From NCBI GenBank assembly GCA_016716405.1, contig JADJWK010000004.1, positions 806,001 to 870,000 on the forward strand: DNA of 64,000 bases, given 5' to 3'. The stretch is from Candidatus Melainabacteria bacterium (GTDB lineage Bacteria > Cyanobacteriota > Vampirovibrionia > Obscuribacterales > Obscuribacteraceae). The notes under the pieces are model-generated. The model saw only the letters and a program-made list of their open reading frames with translations, was not told where the DNA came from and searched no databases. Made by a program: the position numbers and the translations under genes. Positions 32,691-42,556 of this stretch are shown in pieces. Within the stretch, counting starts at the first letter, position 1. The number at the start of each line of letters is the position of its first letter.

Positions 32691-35078
32691 CTATTGAATC
32701 TCTTCCAGCCTGGCGATCTGTTCTTCTTCTTTCTTGATCTCATCGGCAAGCTCCAGGCTCTTGTAGGCAGCCAGCAGCTTGCGGTGCCCCTCGACACTGG
32801 CCGGATAGATCTCGGTGGCCTTGCGGTAGCTGTCTGCGGCTTTCTTGAACTCTTTCAGCTTCATGTGCGCATCGCCGTTCTGGATATAGGCCTCGGTTAG
32901 ATAAGGATTCTGCTCCAGGGCCTTGTCGGCAAAGCCGATGGCCTCGCGAGCGTTGCCTCTCTGATTGCTCACCCTGGCCAGCACCAGATACGATGCATAC
33001 ATGCGCGAGTACGCCTCCAGCGCCGCCCTGGCGCTGGCCTCCGCGCCATCCAGATCATTTTTGTCCATTGCCAGCCTGGCTCTCTCGAGCTCCACCTCGG
33101 CCAGGAATGCCGGCTTCTCGTCCCGGCCCTTCGTGGCTATGGACAACGCTTTCTCGAGCAAGGAGGCAGCCTCCTCGCGATCGCCACCAAGACGGCTCGC
33201 CCTGGCTTTCAGAACGAGCCAGCGAGGCTCTTTAGCGACCTCGTCCTCGCTTACTTTCTGTAGTTGATTGGCGGCGGGCTCGGTCTTCTCCAGGCGCAGG
33301 AGAGCCTGGACCAGGGCATAGCGAAAACCAGCCTGATTCTTCTGCGGAAGCTTGTCGAAACTGGCCAGGAGCTCTTTGACGTCTTCGCTCTTGCGGCTCG
33401 AGAGGGCCCGGGACTGACGCAAGAGGTACTGGTCGGTGTCGGCGCTCTCGCTGTCGCGGGTGAGACTGTAGAGAGTCTCGAACTGCGCGGCGGCGTCGTT
33501 GAATCGGCCTTCGATGAGAAGCAGGGAAGCCAGAGAGCGAATGATATCTTCCTTGCGCGGATCGCCTTCGCCTCTGTACCCGGGAAATTGCTGCAAGGCG
33601 AGGGCGGTTATGAAACCAGCCTCGGCGTGCAGGTAAGACTCGATCTGGGCATTGCAATAGCCGAGTGCCACCAGATCTTTGACTGCCGGCACCGAGCCGC
33701 TGTTGAGAGCGCGCGTATAGTACTTGATCGCCTTCTCGAATTCTTTGCGGGACACGAAGATAGCGCCGAGCTTGCGCAACGGTCGCGGATCGTGCTCGCT
33801 GAGATTGGCCGCCTTAAGATACTCTTCCATGGCATCGTCGGAGCGGTCCATGGCTTCGAGCGCCTCGCCGAGATGATAATGCAGGCGGGCGTCCTTATCC
33901 CTGGTCTTGAGCACGCGCCGGTACTCTTCCACCAGATCCTGCCAGTTCTTCCGCTTGATCAGGAGACTCACCAGGCGCATATGAGCAGTGTTGTTCTCGG
34001 GATTGATCTTGATGGCCTCACGCAGATTGAGGATGGCTGTATCAGGATGGCCGGCGGCATCGTTCATGCCGGCCAGCTCCACCAGCTCGAAAGACTTGTC
34101 CTTGCTGAGAGCCACCGCCTGGTTCTGGCTGGCGATGGCGCCCTCCAGATCCCCCTGCTGGCGCTTGATACCGGCGACACTGCGATAGAAAGAGGCCCGG
34201 CCCTCATCGAGCTTGATGGCTTTCTCGAGCAGATCGAGCGCTTCTCGATAACGCCACTGCTTCAGATAGATACGCGCCAGCCGGGCGTAGCTGTCGGCAT
34301 CTTTCGGGCTTACTTTGATCCCTTCCCTGGCTACATCGATGGCCTGATCGAAACGCTCCCTTCCCACCAGGCTGGTCACCAGCATCTCACGCACTTCGGA
34401 CTGATCCGGCTCGATAGCCAGAGCCTGAAGAAGCGATTCCTCGGCACGCTCAGGCTCGTTCAACCAGCGCAGCTCCAGATAGCCGCAGGTCCTGAGACCC
34501 CAGGCAAACCCGGGATCGAGAGCGATAGAACGCTTGCAATACTCCACTGCCGCGCCGGCCTTGCCATTTTTCGCCGACACCGCCGCCAGGGCGAAATTGA
34601 CGAAGGCATCATTGGTCTGGCTCCGGGGCAGGTCTTTGAGTAGATCCTCGGCCTCGCCGGGCTTGCCTCTTGTGATCGCCTCGAATGCAGCGATCAAAAG
34701 AACCATGGCTTTCTCCTCGCCTCCGGCGCTCTTGCTGTCCCCGACCTTTTTCTTGAGCTCCTGGAGAGGCGTGAGGTCCTCCAGATACATGTAGCAAAAA
34801 GCCAGCCAGGCCCGGTTGCGGGTCGCCCCACTATCGGTGGCCGTGAGCTTCTCGAGACGTTCGGCCGCCTCGCGCCAGTCTCCATGGTTGATGAGCTTGA
34901 AAGTCTTCTTGTCGAGCCCGCAAGCGCATGGATCGGGAAGCCTGGCTATATCGATATGCTCCTGGCCGGACTCTTTTTCCCCTGACTCAGCCGCCGCCGC
35001 CGGGCCTGTCATGGCGTTCCCGCCGGCGATCAGGCTCAACGCCATAAGGATGCTGATGCGTCTTTTCTGTTTGCTCAT
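32691..35078 (-). CDS. Large secreted TPR protein
   Basis: The 795-residue protein has a signal peptide (RISILMALSLIAGGNAMTGPAAA), a Cys pair shortly after (PCACG), and then TPRs over nearly the full length (for example AFVNFALAAVSAKNGKAGAA, YARLARIYLKQWRYREALDL, PYLTEAYIQNGDAHMKLKEF). It is probably a periplasmic scaffold or outer-membrane assembly factor. The ATG overlaps the mutS stop (ATGA), so it is translated from the mutS message. Confidence 0.88.
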   Translation of the reverse strand: MSKQKRRISILMALSLIAGGNAMTGPAAAAESGEKESGQEHIDIARLPDPCACGLDKKTFKLINHGDWREAAERLEKLTATDSGATRNRAWLAFCYMYLEDLTPLQELKKKVGDSKSAGGEEKAMVLLIAAFEAITRGKPGEAEDLLKDLPRSQTNDAFVNFALAAVSAKNGKAGAAVEYCKRSIALDPGFAWGLRTCGYLELRWLNEPERAEESLLQALAIEPDQSEVREMLVTSLVGRERFDQAIDVAREGIKVSPKDADSYARLARIYLKQWRYREALDLLEKAIKLDEGRASFYRSVAGIKRQQGDLEGAIASQNQAVALSKDKSFELVELAGMNDAAGHPDTAILNLREAIKINPENNTAHMRLVSLLIKRKNWQDLVEEYRRVLKTRDKDARLHYHLGEALEAMDRSDDAMEEYLKAANLSEHDPRPLRKLGAIFVSRKEFEKAIKYYTRALNSGSVPAVKDLVALGYCNAQIESYLHAEAGFITALALQQFPGYRGEGDPRKEDIIRSLASLLLIEGRFNDAAAQFETLYSLTRDSESADTDQYLLRQSRALSSRKSEDVKELLASFDKLPQKNQAGFRYALVQALLRLEKTEPAANQLQKVSEDEVAKEPRWLVLKARASRLGGDREEAASLLEKALSIATKGRDEKPAFLAEVELERARLAMDKNDLDGAEASARAALEAYSRMYASYLVLARVSNQRGNAREAIGFADKALEQNPYLTEAYIQNGDAHMKLKEFKKAADSYRKATEIYPASVEGHRKLLAAYKSLELADEIKKEEEQIARLEEIQ

Positions 35079-37627
35079 TTGCCCTCGAAGATCGACAGTT
35101 GCATGACCTCGTCCACCGGAATATTCCGCATTCTGGGGCCGTCAAGAATTTTACCAGCGACACCTTTCTTTTCCATCTGGTTGATCAGATACTGGGCACG
35201 AGTGACGACCTGAACCGGCAGCCCCGCCATGCGAGCCACCTGCACACCAAAACTGCGGCTGGCGCCCCCGGGCACCACCGAGCGGATGAACTCGACGCCA
35301 TCGGCGGTCTCCTTTACCAGGACCTGATAATTCACGATCTGAGGGAAGAAATTGCTCAGACCGTTCAGCTCGTGATAGTGCGTGGCGAATATCGTCCTGG
35401 CCCGCACATGGGTGGAGAGATACTCCGCCACCGACCAGGCTATGGCGACGCCGTCATATGTGCTGGTGCCGCGCCCGACCTCATCGAGCAGAATCAGGGA
35501 GCGATCGGTCGCCTGCCGGCAGCACTGGGTGGTCTCGCTCATCTCCACCAGGAAAGTGGACTGACCCTGGGTGAGATCATCGACAGCGCCGATCCTGGTG
35601 AATACTCGATCCACCAGGCCGATACGAGCCCGCGCCGCCGGCACGAAAGAGCCCATCTGGGCAAGAATGACGATGAGAGCCGTCTGCCTCAGATAGCTCG
35701 ACTTGCCGGACATGTTGGGACCGGTCAGGACAATCAGCTGGTGATCGTCCGAATCGCCGCGCAACACCGTATCGTTGGCGACATACATACCCATGGGGAG
35801 AATCTTCTCGAGGACCGGGTGGCGGCCGCCCTCGATCAGGAGCTCCCGTGAATCATCCACGATCGGGCAGACGAACTGCCTCTCCGCAGCCACCACCGCC
35901 AGGGAGTGAAGCACATCGAGACAGGCCAGGCGGGTCGCCACCAGATGCAGTATCTTGCCCAGATGCGCCAGCTTGCTGCGGAATTCGACGAAAAGCCTGT
36001 GCTCGAGGTCGCCCTGATTCTTCTCGGCATTGAGAATCTTGGCCTCGTATTCCTTCAGCTCCGGCGTGATGAAGCGCTCGGCATTGGTGAGGGTTTGTTT
36101 GCGTATATAGTCGGCCGGGGCCGCATCGGCATTGGCTCTGGTGATCTCGATGTAATAGCCGAAGGTGCGGTTGAAATTGACCTTGAGACTCTTGATCCCG
36201 GTGCGCTCCTGCTCGGTCTTCTGATAGTCGCTGATCCAGTCCCGGCCGCCGCCGAGAAGGGCCCGCACTTCATCGAGCTCGGCACAGAAACCTTCCTTGA
36301 AGATTCCTCCTTCGGTGAGCTCCCGGGGAGCGTCGTCTTTGAGGCTGGCCGCGATAACCGATGCCGCCTCCATGAGCTCTTCCGGCACCACCTCGAGGAC
36401 GTTCAGATACTCGGATTGCCGGCCTCTCACTGTCTCGGCGATCTCCGGGAGGTTCGAGAGCGATTGACCTATATAAGCCAGATCTTTCGGGCAGATCGTC
36501 CCGGAGCTGAGACGCACCGAAAGCCTCTCGAGATCGCCGAATCGAGCCAGAGCATTATCGAGATCCTGGCGCAGAGCAGGATCGTCCACGAGCTCGCGGA
36601 CCGCCGTCTGTCTCTGCTCGATGGCCGGCACGGAGCAGAGGGGCTTCATCAGCCAGCGCCGGAGCATGCGGCTGCCCATGGAGGTCCTGGTGCGATCCAG
36701 GGTCCAGAGCAGGCTGCCCTCGAAAGTGCGATCCCGGGAAGTCTCCACCAGCTCGAGGTTGCGCCTGGTGTTGGCATCGAGGACGAGATAGCCCCTCGTC
36801 TCGTAATAGCTCAGACCCTCGAAGCGCGGCACCTGGTCCCCCTGGGTGTGATCCAGATACTCGAGGATGGCCCCGGCGGCGCCCACGGCGAGCGTCCTCG
36901 ACTGGAGACCGAAACCTTCCAGGGTGCTCACCTGGAACTTCTCGAAAATGCGCCTCTTGCCGGGCTCGAGCTGGAAGAACATAGCCGGCCGACCGGTAAA
37001 ACGGAACTGCCCATCGAGACCTTCGGGAACTTCCTTGATCTCCGACGGCACGACATCGTCGGGATGCCGCCGCCCCATCCGCAGGGGAGTGAGAACTTCG
37101 CTGGGATTGATCCGGCTGAGCTCGAGAGCGAGCTCGTCCTCGCTCACTTCCGTAACATAGAACTCTCCCGAGCTGGCGTCGGCATAAGCGAGACCCCAGA
37201 CGCCCTTGCCACCGGATACGATGGCGGCCAGATAATTGTTCTCCCGGGAGGGGAGAAGATGCGATTCCAGCACCGTACCCGGTGTCAGTATCCTGGTCAC
37301 CTGTCTTTCGACGGGACCTTTGTCGGCACCGACCACCCCGACCTGCTCGCAAATCGCCACCGAATAGCCCTTCGCCAGAAGGCGCCCCAGATAAGCTTCC
37401 GCAGCCCTGTACGGGACTCCGGCCATGGGCATGCGCCCCTGGGGATGCGACGGCTCGGGACGGCCGGTCAGGGTGATATCCAGCTCCCGGGCAGCGACCT
37501 TGGCGTCGCTGTCGAACATCTCGTAGAAATCACCGACCCGGAAAAAAAGTAGCGAATCTGGATAATTGGCTTTTGTATCGAAGTACTGTTTCATCATCGG
37601 AGACAGATTCTCGTTTGATTTCGTCAA
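35075..37627 (-). CDS. mutS: DNA mismatch repair protein MutS
   Basis: The 850-residue protein is complete: mismatch-reading FRVGDFYEMF, Walker A GPNMSGKSSYLRQ, Walker B LILLDEVGRGTSTYDG, the His in TIFATHYHEL, and the C-terminal domain. It recognises mismatches and recruits MutL. The start is TTG 37627, which has GGAGG 7 nt upstream; further upstream the frame runs antisense to the gene at 37776 and is not protein-like. Downstream gene is coupled by ATGA. Confidence 0.97.
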   Translation of the reverse strand: MTKSNENLSPMMKQYFDTKANYPDSLLFFRVGDFYEMFDSDAKVAARELDITLTGRPEPSHPQGRMPMAGVPYRAAEAYLGRLLAKGYSVAICEQVGVVGADKGPVERQVTRILTPGTVLESHLLPSRENNYLAAIVSGGKGVWGLAYADASSGEFYVTEVSEDELALELSRINPSEVLTPLRMGRRHPDDVVPSEIKEVPEGLDGQFRFTGRPAMFFQLEPGKRRIFEKFQVSTLEGFGLQSRTLAVGAAGAILEYLDHTQGDQVPRFEGLSYYETRGYLVLDANTRRNLELVETSRDRTFEGSLLWTLDRTRTSMGSRMLRRWLMKPLCSVPAIEQRQTAVRELVDDPALRQDLDNALARFGDLERLSVRLSSGTICPKDLAYIGQSLSNLPEIAETVRGRQSEYLNVLEVVPEELMEAASVIAASLKDDAPRELTEGGIFKEGFCAELDEVRALLGGGRDWISDYQKTEQERTGIKSLKVNFNRTFGYYIEITRANADAAPADYIRKQTLTNAERFITPELKEYEAKILNAEKNQGDLEHRLFVEFRSKLAHLGKILHLVATRLACLDVLHSLAVVAAERQFVCPIVDDSRELLIEGGRHPVLEKILPMGMYVANDTVLRGDSDDHQLIVLTGPNMSGKSSYLRQTALIVILAQMGSFVPAARARIGLVDRVFTRIGAVDDLTQGQSTFLVEMSETTQCCRQATDRSLILLDEVGRGTSTYDGVAIAWSVAEYLSTHVRARTIFATHYHELNGLSNFFPQIVNYQVLVKETADGVEFIRSVVPGGASRSFGVQVARMAGLPVQVVTRAQYLINQMEKKGVAGKILDGPRMRNIPVDEVMQLSIFEGK

Positions 37628-37775
37628 AGCCTGACCTCCGGGGTTCGAAGTGCAAACAGGGCCTGTTGCCCGCCAACATATTACATGTTGAAATAAGGCA
37701 TCAGCATTAAGCTTCTGGTAAGATGGGAATCTTGAAGATGTCTTATGTGCGAGCAATCCAGGATATATCGAACAC

Positions 37776-38396
37776 ATGTCAATCAAGCGAAGACTTCCCC
37801 TCACCATTCTTCTACTCACATTCCTAATGACCCAGGCAACCCCCGAGCTCCTGGCAGACAGCAAACTGGCAGAAAGCAAACCGGCCGCCAAGAAAGGCAG
37901 CCCGGAGCCTGCCAAGAAGCCGGCCGAGAAAAAAGACGAGAAGAAAGAAGAGAAGAAAGCCGACGCCAAGGAAGAAGAGTACAAAGAGCCCGTTATAACC
38001 AATGCCGTGGACGTCGCCACCAAGGACCTGGTGGACCGCCCCAAGGAATTCCTGGGCAAGAATGTCAAATTCCAGGCCAATTTCGCCGCCTTCTCCAACC
38101 TCGCTCTGAGCTATAAGCCGGCCTTTCGCGATCCCAAGAAATATATCTCGATCCTGGTTTTCAGACCGGGCAAGGAAGGACATATTCCATATTCGGAGCT
38201 GAAGCTGGCGATGCTCATTCCCAAAGAGGAAAAAGACCCGCGCAGCAAATTGCTTGCCGGCCTGAAAGACGGGGACACCATCGAGATCACCGGCAATGTT
38301 TTCTCTACCGCCCTGGACGAGCCCTGGGTGGATATTCTCAAACTGAAGAAGATTGCCAGCGCCAAGAAGACTGAAGACGATGACGACGAAGAGTAA
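37776..38396 (+). CDS. Secreted protein with Lys/Glu linker and OB-like domain
   Basis: The 206-residue product has a signal peptide (MSIKRRLPLTILLLTFLMTQ), an Ala/Lys/Glu-rich linker to about residue 70, and a compact domain (KDLVDRPKEFLGKNVKFQAN, LLAGLKDGDTIEITGNVFS) that looks like an OB-fold barrel. An acidic tail DDDDEE ends it. Function unknown. It is 30 nt before the roadblock gene and may share its transcript. Confidence 0.65.
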   Translation: MSIKRRLPLTILLLTFLMTQATPELLADSKLAESKPAAKKGSPEPAKKPAEKKDEKKEEKKADAKEEEYKEPVITNAVDVATKDLVDRPKEFLGKNVKFQANFAAFSNLALSYKPAFRDPKKYISILVFRPGKEGHIPYSELKLAMLIPKEEKDPRSKLLAGLKDGDTIEITGNVFSTALDEPWVDILKLKKIASAKKTEDDDDEE

Positions 38397-38425
38397 GTAG
38401 CGAAAGAAGAAAAGAGGAGGAGTAA

Positions 38426-38797
38426 ATGGCAGAGGTAAATGACCAGGTCAGACAACTGGTTGCTTCGCTCAACGGAAAGCATGGAATTCTCGGATGCCTG
38501 CTCATCGGCAGGGATGGCACCGTGATCTGCAGCTCCCTTCCTCCTGACATCGAAGTCTCCACCATCGGAGCCCTCAGCGCCACCCTCTTCTCGAACAACG
38601 ACGTCTCCATCCAGCGCATGAACCGGGGCAACCTGGTGCAGATGACCCTGCTCACCGACCAGGGAATTCTCCATTTCATCGAGACTGCCGGTCACTACCT
38701 GGTAGTGCTCACTGCCCGGGGCCAGCGCATCAATCTGGAAGGGCTGATCCGCTCGGTCGATGAGCAGGGCAAATCCCTCGGCAAAGTGCTCAATTGA
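38426..38797 (+). CDS. Roadblock/LC7-domain protein
   Basis: The 123-residue protein matches the roadblock/LC7 fold: LNGKHGILGCLLIGRDGTVI, then HFIETAGHYLVVLTARGQ and a C-terminal helix. In bacteria such proteins (for example MglB) regulate small GTPases or organise signalling. No GTPase gene is adjacent. GAGGAGGAG precedes the ATG. Confidence 0.8.
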   Translation: MAEVNDQVRQLVASLNGKHGILGCLLIGRDGTVICSSLPPDIEVSTIGALSATLFSNNDVSIQRMNRGNLVQMTLLTDQGILHFIETAGHYLVVLTARGQRINLEGLIRSVDEQGKSLGKVLN

Positions 38798-38803
38798 GTT
38801 CGC

Positions 38804-38823
38804 GACCGGCCCGCTGGCCGGTT
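38804..38823. terminator. Hairpin between convergent roadblock and uppS genes
   Basis: ACCGGCC (38805-38811) and GGCCGGT (38816-38822) form a perfect stem around CGCT, followed by TTTAGG on the + strand. The T-tract is short. Confidence 0.55.
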
Positions 38824-38830
38824 TAGGCTC

Positions 38831-39583
38831 TCAGTCGCCGCCATACCGCCGGTGACGGCTGGCGAACTCGGCTACCGCCTGCTGGTAATCAGCCGGGGTG
38901 AAGTCCGGCCAGAGAACCGGCGTCACATAGATCTCGGTATAAGCGGACTGCCAGAGCAAGTAGTTGGAGAGACGAAGCTCACCGCCGGTGCGGATGAGCA
39001 GCTCGGGATCCGGAATGCCCCTGGTAAACAGATGGCTCGAGATCAAGTCTTCATCGATATCTTCGGGATCGAGATCGCCTTCCCTGACCAGCCTGGCAAT
39101 CTCTTTTGCGGCTTCGGTTATCTCCAGGCGGGCTCCATAATTGATCGCCACCTGCAAGTTGAGACCGGTGTTTTCCCTGGTCTTCGCCATGGACTCTTCC
39201 ATGGAGCGCCGGAGCTTGCCGGGCATGCTCGATAGCTGGCCGATGAAACGAAGGCGGACACGATTCTCGGCGAGCTCGTCGAACTCGTCTTTGAGCACGT
39301 CGGTGAACAGGCTCATGAGGAAGCTGACTTCCTCCTCCGTCCGCTGCCAGTTCTCGCTGGAGAAAGCATAGACGGTGAGAAACTCGAGCCCGACCTCGCC
39401 GGCATGGCGAACCAGCCTCTTGAGACTCTTCACCCCTTCTTTATGACCGGAGGCTCTGGGCTTGCCGTGCTCCTGTGCCCAGCGGCGATTGCCATCCATG
39501 ATAATGGCAACGTGCCGGGGCGACTTGTCGCCCTCTTCTTCCCGGCCGCGCCTGGCCGATCCGGAACTAAGCAATTTATTCAT
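38831..39583 (-). CDS. uppS: Isoprenyl transferase (undecaprenyl diphosphate synthase)
   Basis: The 250-residue cis-prenyltransferase has HVAIIMDGNRRWA with the catalytic Asp, SSENWQR, NYGARLEI, and the C-terminal IRTGGELRLSNYLLWQSAYTE. It makes the C55 lipid carrier for cell-wall synthesis. The first 20 residues are a charged extension not found in all members. All key residues are present. Confidence 0.95.
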   Translation of the reverse strand: MNKLLSSGSARRGREEEGDKSPRHVAIIMDGNRRWAQEHGKPRASGHKEGVKSLKRLVRHAGEVGLEFLTVYAFSSENWQRTEEEVSFLMSLFTDVLKDEFDELAENRVRLRFIGQLSSMPGKLRRSMEESMAKTRENTGLNLQVAINYGARLEITEAAKEIARLVREGDLDPEDIDEDLISSHLFTRGIPDPELLIRTGGELRLSNYLLWQSAYTEIYVTPVLWPDFTPADYQQAVAEFASRHRRYGGD

Positions 39584-39665
39584 CGATTCACGTCATCGAC
39601 TCGCGAGACCTGCGCGGCCATTGTACCCGGAAGCCGCCAAGCTGATAAGCTTCCCGGATAAGCTC

Positions 39666-39696
39666 TTGCCAAAAGATAACGATCTCTTAGTATCAT
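39666..39696 (+). promoter_or_regulatory. Possible promoter giving a leaderless yqeG-like mRNA
   Basis: TATCAT at 39691-39696 ends 7 nt before the ATG at 39704, with TTGCCA 19 bp upstream. No Shine-Dalgarno is visible before this ATG. Confidence 0.4.
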
Positions 39697-39703
39697 ACGA
39701 ACC

Positions 39704-40186
39704 ATGTTAATCACAGCCACCTACTACATTGACGGCGATATCACCGACCTGGACGTCGAGCGCCTGGCCGGAGACGGAATCAAAGGCCTGATTCTCGATC
39801 TGGACAGCACCTTGATGGCACCAAAAGCAGGGTCAATCACCGATGCCACATCGCAATGGCTGGACCAGGCCCGGTCCCGGTTCAAGATGATCATCCTCTC
39901 CAACAACAAGCGTCCCGATTATCTCGAAGCGGCCGAGAGCCTCCTGGGCATCGAGATAATCGGCCACGCCGCCAAGCCATTTCGCCGGGGATTCACCCGG
40001 GCTCTCGATCGCCTGGAGATGCCCGCCGATGCGGTGGCCGTGGTAGGCGACCGGGCCCTCACCGATATACTCGGAGGCAACCTGTCGAATATGCGAACGG
40101 TACTCGTCATGCCGCACAAGAGCATAGTCGAGTCGAGCTGGAAGACATGCCTTCGCAATCTGGAGAGATCGCTGATAAGGCGATAG
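39704..40186 (+). CDS. YqeG-family HAD-IIIA phosphatase
   Basis: The 160-residue protein has HAD motif I in LILDLDSTLMAPK, motif II in MIILSNNKRPD, the Lys in AAKPFRRGF and motif III in VVGDRALTDILGGN. This set and length match YqeG, related to phosphatidylglycerophosphate phosphatases. It may dephosphorylate a phospholipid precursor. Divergent from uppS. Confidence 0.85.
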   Translation: MLITATYYIDGDITDLDVERLAGDGIKGLILDLDSTLMAPKAGSITDATSQWLDQARSRFKMIILSNNKRPDYLEAAESLLGIEIIGHAAKPFRRGFTRALDRLEMPADAVAVVGDRALTDILGGNLSNMRTVLVMPHKSIVESSWKTCLRNLERSLIRR

Positions 40187-40251
40187 AGAGCCGCTTTTCG
40201 CTTCTTTGAGGCACTTGCAATTAGATCATTCATCGGTTAGCTTGAGTGGGT

Positions 40252-41814
40252 ATGACCGCTCGAGAAAAACCAATAAAAGCAAGATCGGCCTGCCTGCTGG
40301 CCACTCTGGTGGCATTGAGCCTCAGCGGAGGCCAGGCTCGGGCTTCGGGCAAGGCGATTGCCATGACCTCACCGGCCCTGCCCGACGGGCGAGGAAGTAG
40401 CGACAACCGGACCACTGACACGGACAGCCGGCGCGCCCGGGCAAGGGAGTTCTACAAGAGCGGACTGAACGCCCGGAAAGAGGGTGACAGGAACAGGGCC
40501 CTCATCGATCTTCTCAAAGCCACCAGAGAAGATCCGAAATTCGTCGACGCCTATTACGAGCAGGCGCTCCTCTTTCGGGATCAGAAATTTCACAAGCTGG
40601 CGATCTCCCGTCTCGAGCAGGCCCTCGCCATCGATCCTCGATATCAACCGGCCCGGATCCTGCTTGCCACCATCAAGCTCGAGCAGGGCAATGTCAGCGA
40701 CGCCGCCGAGCTACTGGGAAAGACCCTGGGCATCGAGATAGCCAAAGAGAAGCCCGCTGAAGAAGTGCCATCGGTATCGGTGCTGCAAACGATTCATGAA
40801 GGGATCCCCCGGGAAGTCAGCACCGCCAGCAGTGCCCGGCAAGAGCAAAGACCGATTCCGGAGCCGATGCCGGCCCCGGAACCGGCTCCGGAACCTGCCA
40901 GCCCGGACCGCTTGCCTCCCGTAAAGAAGAAAGCGAAAAAGAGCACCCGACAGAAGATCAGGCAGGCCCTGGCCCGGCGTTACAACCGATTTCACAAGAA
41001 AGACAAACATGTGCACCGGCGCAAGCCCTGGATAGCGCGAATGTTCAAACTACCCGAGCCCTTCAAGCACGGCTTCTTCACAGGAGCGCCGTCCTCTGCG
41101 CCCCTGGAGGCCGAGAGCCAGGGCCTAGATCTCGCGCCTTCCTCGGTACCTATGGACGAGCTCAAAGCAGAGCCTCCGGTCCGGGAGGAGCCGAAAAAGG
41201 ATGAGACGCCCGGAGCCGAGATAGCCACCACCGATAATACCGCCAAACTCGAGCTGCCTTTCTCCGTGGAAGACCTGCACAAAAATCTGGTGAGCTCAGA
41301 CTGGCTCATGAGCTCACTGCCCCGGCGCGACGACAAGCCCAGATCCGTCTCGAGAGCGAAAGAGCCTGACGCGAAAGCGCCGATCAAGGCGAAACCGCCG
41401 GCCCCGCAGCCAGCCGAAGACGAATGGACGGTCAGGCTCCGCTATCTGAAAGAGCACGGCACAGGCAGCCTCAAAGAAGGCGAAGCCTTCATGTTTGCCG
41501 AAGACACCGGCGAAGCGGTTCTTTTTCTAGCCGGCGGCAAAAAGATAAGACGAGTGATTGCCCAGCCCCAGACCGAGGAAGAAATCGTCAAAGCCAGGCG
41601 ACCGGATATCCTGGTTCCCAAAGAGCTCCTCTACGATCTCTCACTTCTGGGCAAAGTCGTAGACGACGAGCAGGCCGGGGCCGGCATTGCCGATTCCCTG
41701 CCGCCCGCAGGCCCGAGCACAGGCGAGCGGGAGCCACCGCGGTTCAGGATGGAGCGCCTCTACGAAGAGCCTAACGGTTTTGTCGACTGGCTAAAGGGCT
41801 TTATCCGGATGTGA
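40252..41814 (+). CDS. Secreted TPR protein with proline-rich and basic linker
   Basis: The 520-residue protein begins with a signal-like segment (ARSACLLATLVALSLSGG). Two or three TPRs follow (about residues 60-160: NAREFYKSG-like helix, ALLFRDQKFHKLAISRLEQA, PARILLATIKLEQGNVSD). Then comes a PxPA-rich stretch, a very basic part (KKKAKKSTRQKIRQALARRY) and a C-terminal compact domain starting DEWTVRLRYLKEHG. The function is unknown. The 3' end overlaps the convergent hydrolase gene by 24 nt. Confidence 0.72.
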   Translation: MTAREKPIKARSACLLATLVALSLSGGQARASGKAIAMTSPALPDGRGSSDNRTTDTDSRRARAREFYKSGLNARKEGDRNRALIDLLKATREDPKFVDAYYEQALLFRDQKFHKLAISRLEQALAIDPRYQPARILLATIKLEQGNVSDAAELLGKTLGIEIAKEKPAEEVPSVSVLQTIHEGIPREVSTASSARQEQRPIPEPMPAPEPAPEPASPDRLPPVKKKAKKSTRQKIRQALARRYNRFHKKDKHVHRRKPWIARMFKLPEPFKHGFFTGAPSSAPLEAESQGLDLAPSSVPMDELKAEPPVREEPKKDETPGAEIATTDNTAKLELPFSVEDLHKNLVSSDWLMSSLPRRDDKPRSVSRAKEPDAKAPIKAKPPAPQPAEDEWTVRLRYLKEHGTGSLKEGEAFMFAEDTGEAVLFLAGGKKIRRVIAQPQTEEEIVKARRPDILVPKELLYDLSLLGKVVDDEQAGAGIADSLPPAGPSTGEREPPRFRMERLYEEPNGFVDWLKGFIRM

Positions 41815-42543
41815 GCCCGAGTCGAGATTGTCGAGAATCCAGCTATTGAAAGATTGCTTGTAATAGTCCATGAAATTGTGACCGCCCAGCTCGAAGATCT
41901 TGAGGGTTGATCCCGGTAGATTGCGATGGACTTTCTCCACATACATGCAGGGAGCCACCGGGTCGAAGCGGCCGGCAGCCAGGTGGATCGGACAGGTAGC
42001 GCTGATTCCGGTTTCGATCAGATCGAGACCGGCGAAATTCTCGACTATCTCATTGAGGCTGTGCGGATCCGTGCTGAGCAGGGTACGATGGCGCCAGGGA
42101 AGGCGAGGATGAATATATGAGTCTTTCATGGCATGAAACGGACCGTCCATGAAGATCCGGAAAAGACCCGGCACCACTTTGAATACCCGGGCGGGAAGAG
42201 CGGCGAGAAAAAGCTGCCTGGTGAGCTCGGGCTGATTGGTGGCAAGATTGAGGCTGATCAGAGCGCCCAGGGAATGACCGACGAAAACAGCCGGATAACG
42301 CAATCCGGATTCGGCCAGGGACTCGGCGACATCGGCCGTATGGACGTCCAGGCAGGTTTTCTCGTAGAGCTCGCCGGATTCGCCGTGACCGCGCAGGTCG
42401 GGCATATAGCAGCGATGCCCGGCAGTATTGAGGGCTTTCACCTGGTCGAGCCACATATCGGCGCTGGAGCCCGTGCCGTGGATAAGCACCACATCAGGCC
42501 TGTCGGAGGAAGTATCACCGGATTTCTTGACTGCCAGTCTCAT
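41791..42543 (-). CDS. Alpha/beta hydrolase
   Basis: The 250-residue protein has the oxyanion HGTG (VVLIHGTGSSADMWL), the nucleophile elbow VFVGHSLGALI with Ser near residue 91, Asp in AAGRFDPVAP and His in ELGGHNF, a complete triad. Substrate unknown. It lies 13 nt downstream of the glycosyltransferase gene and is probably in its operon, so lipid turnover is a reasonable guess. Confidence 0.87.
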   Translation of the reverse strand: MRLAVKKSGDTSSDRPDVVLIHGTGSSADMWLDQVKALNTAGHRCYMPDLRGHGESGELYEKTCLDVHTADVAESLAESGLRYPAVFVGHSLGALISLNLATNQPELTRQLFLAALPARVFKVVPGLFRIFMDGPFHAMKDSYIHPRLPWRHRTLLSTDPHSLNEIVENFAGLDLIETGISATCPIHLAAGRFDPVAPCMYVEKVHRNLPGSTLKIFELGGHNFMDYYKQSFNSWILDNLDSGSHPDKAL

Positions 42544-42556
42544 AGCCTAATCATAT

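Noticed and set aside
35906..37552. A 548-codon open frame on the + strand opposite mutS
   Set aside because: It is the antisense of a clearly conserved mutS, has no recognisable motifs and an odd composition. It is a shadow caused by high GC at third positions.
37628..38098. 157-codon N-terminal extension of mutS
   Set aside because: The extension is antisense to the secreted protein gene at 37776, is Ser/Phe low-complexity, and MutS homology begins just after the TTG at 37627 with its good ribosome site.
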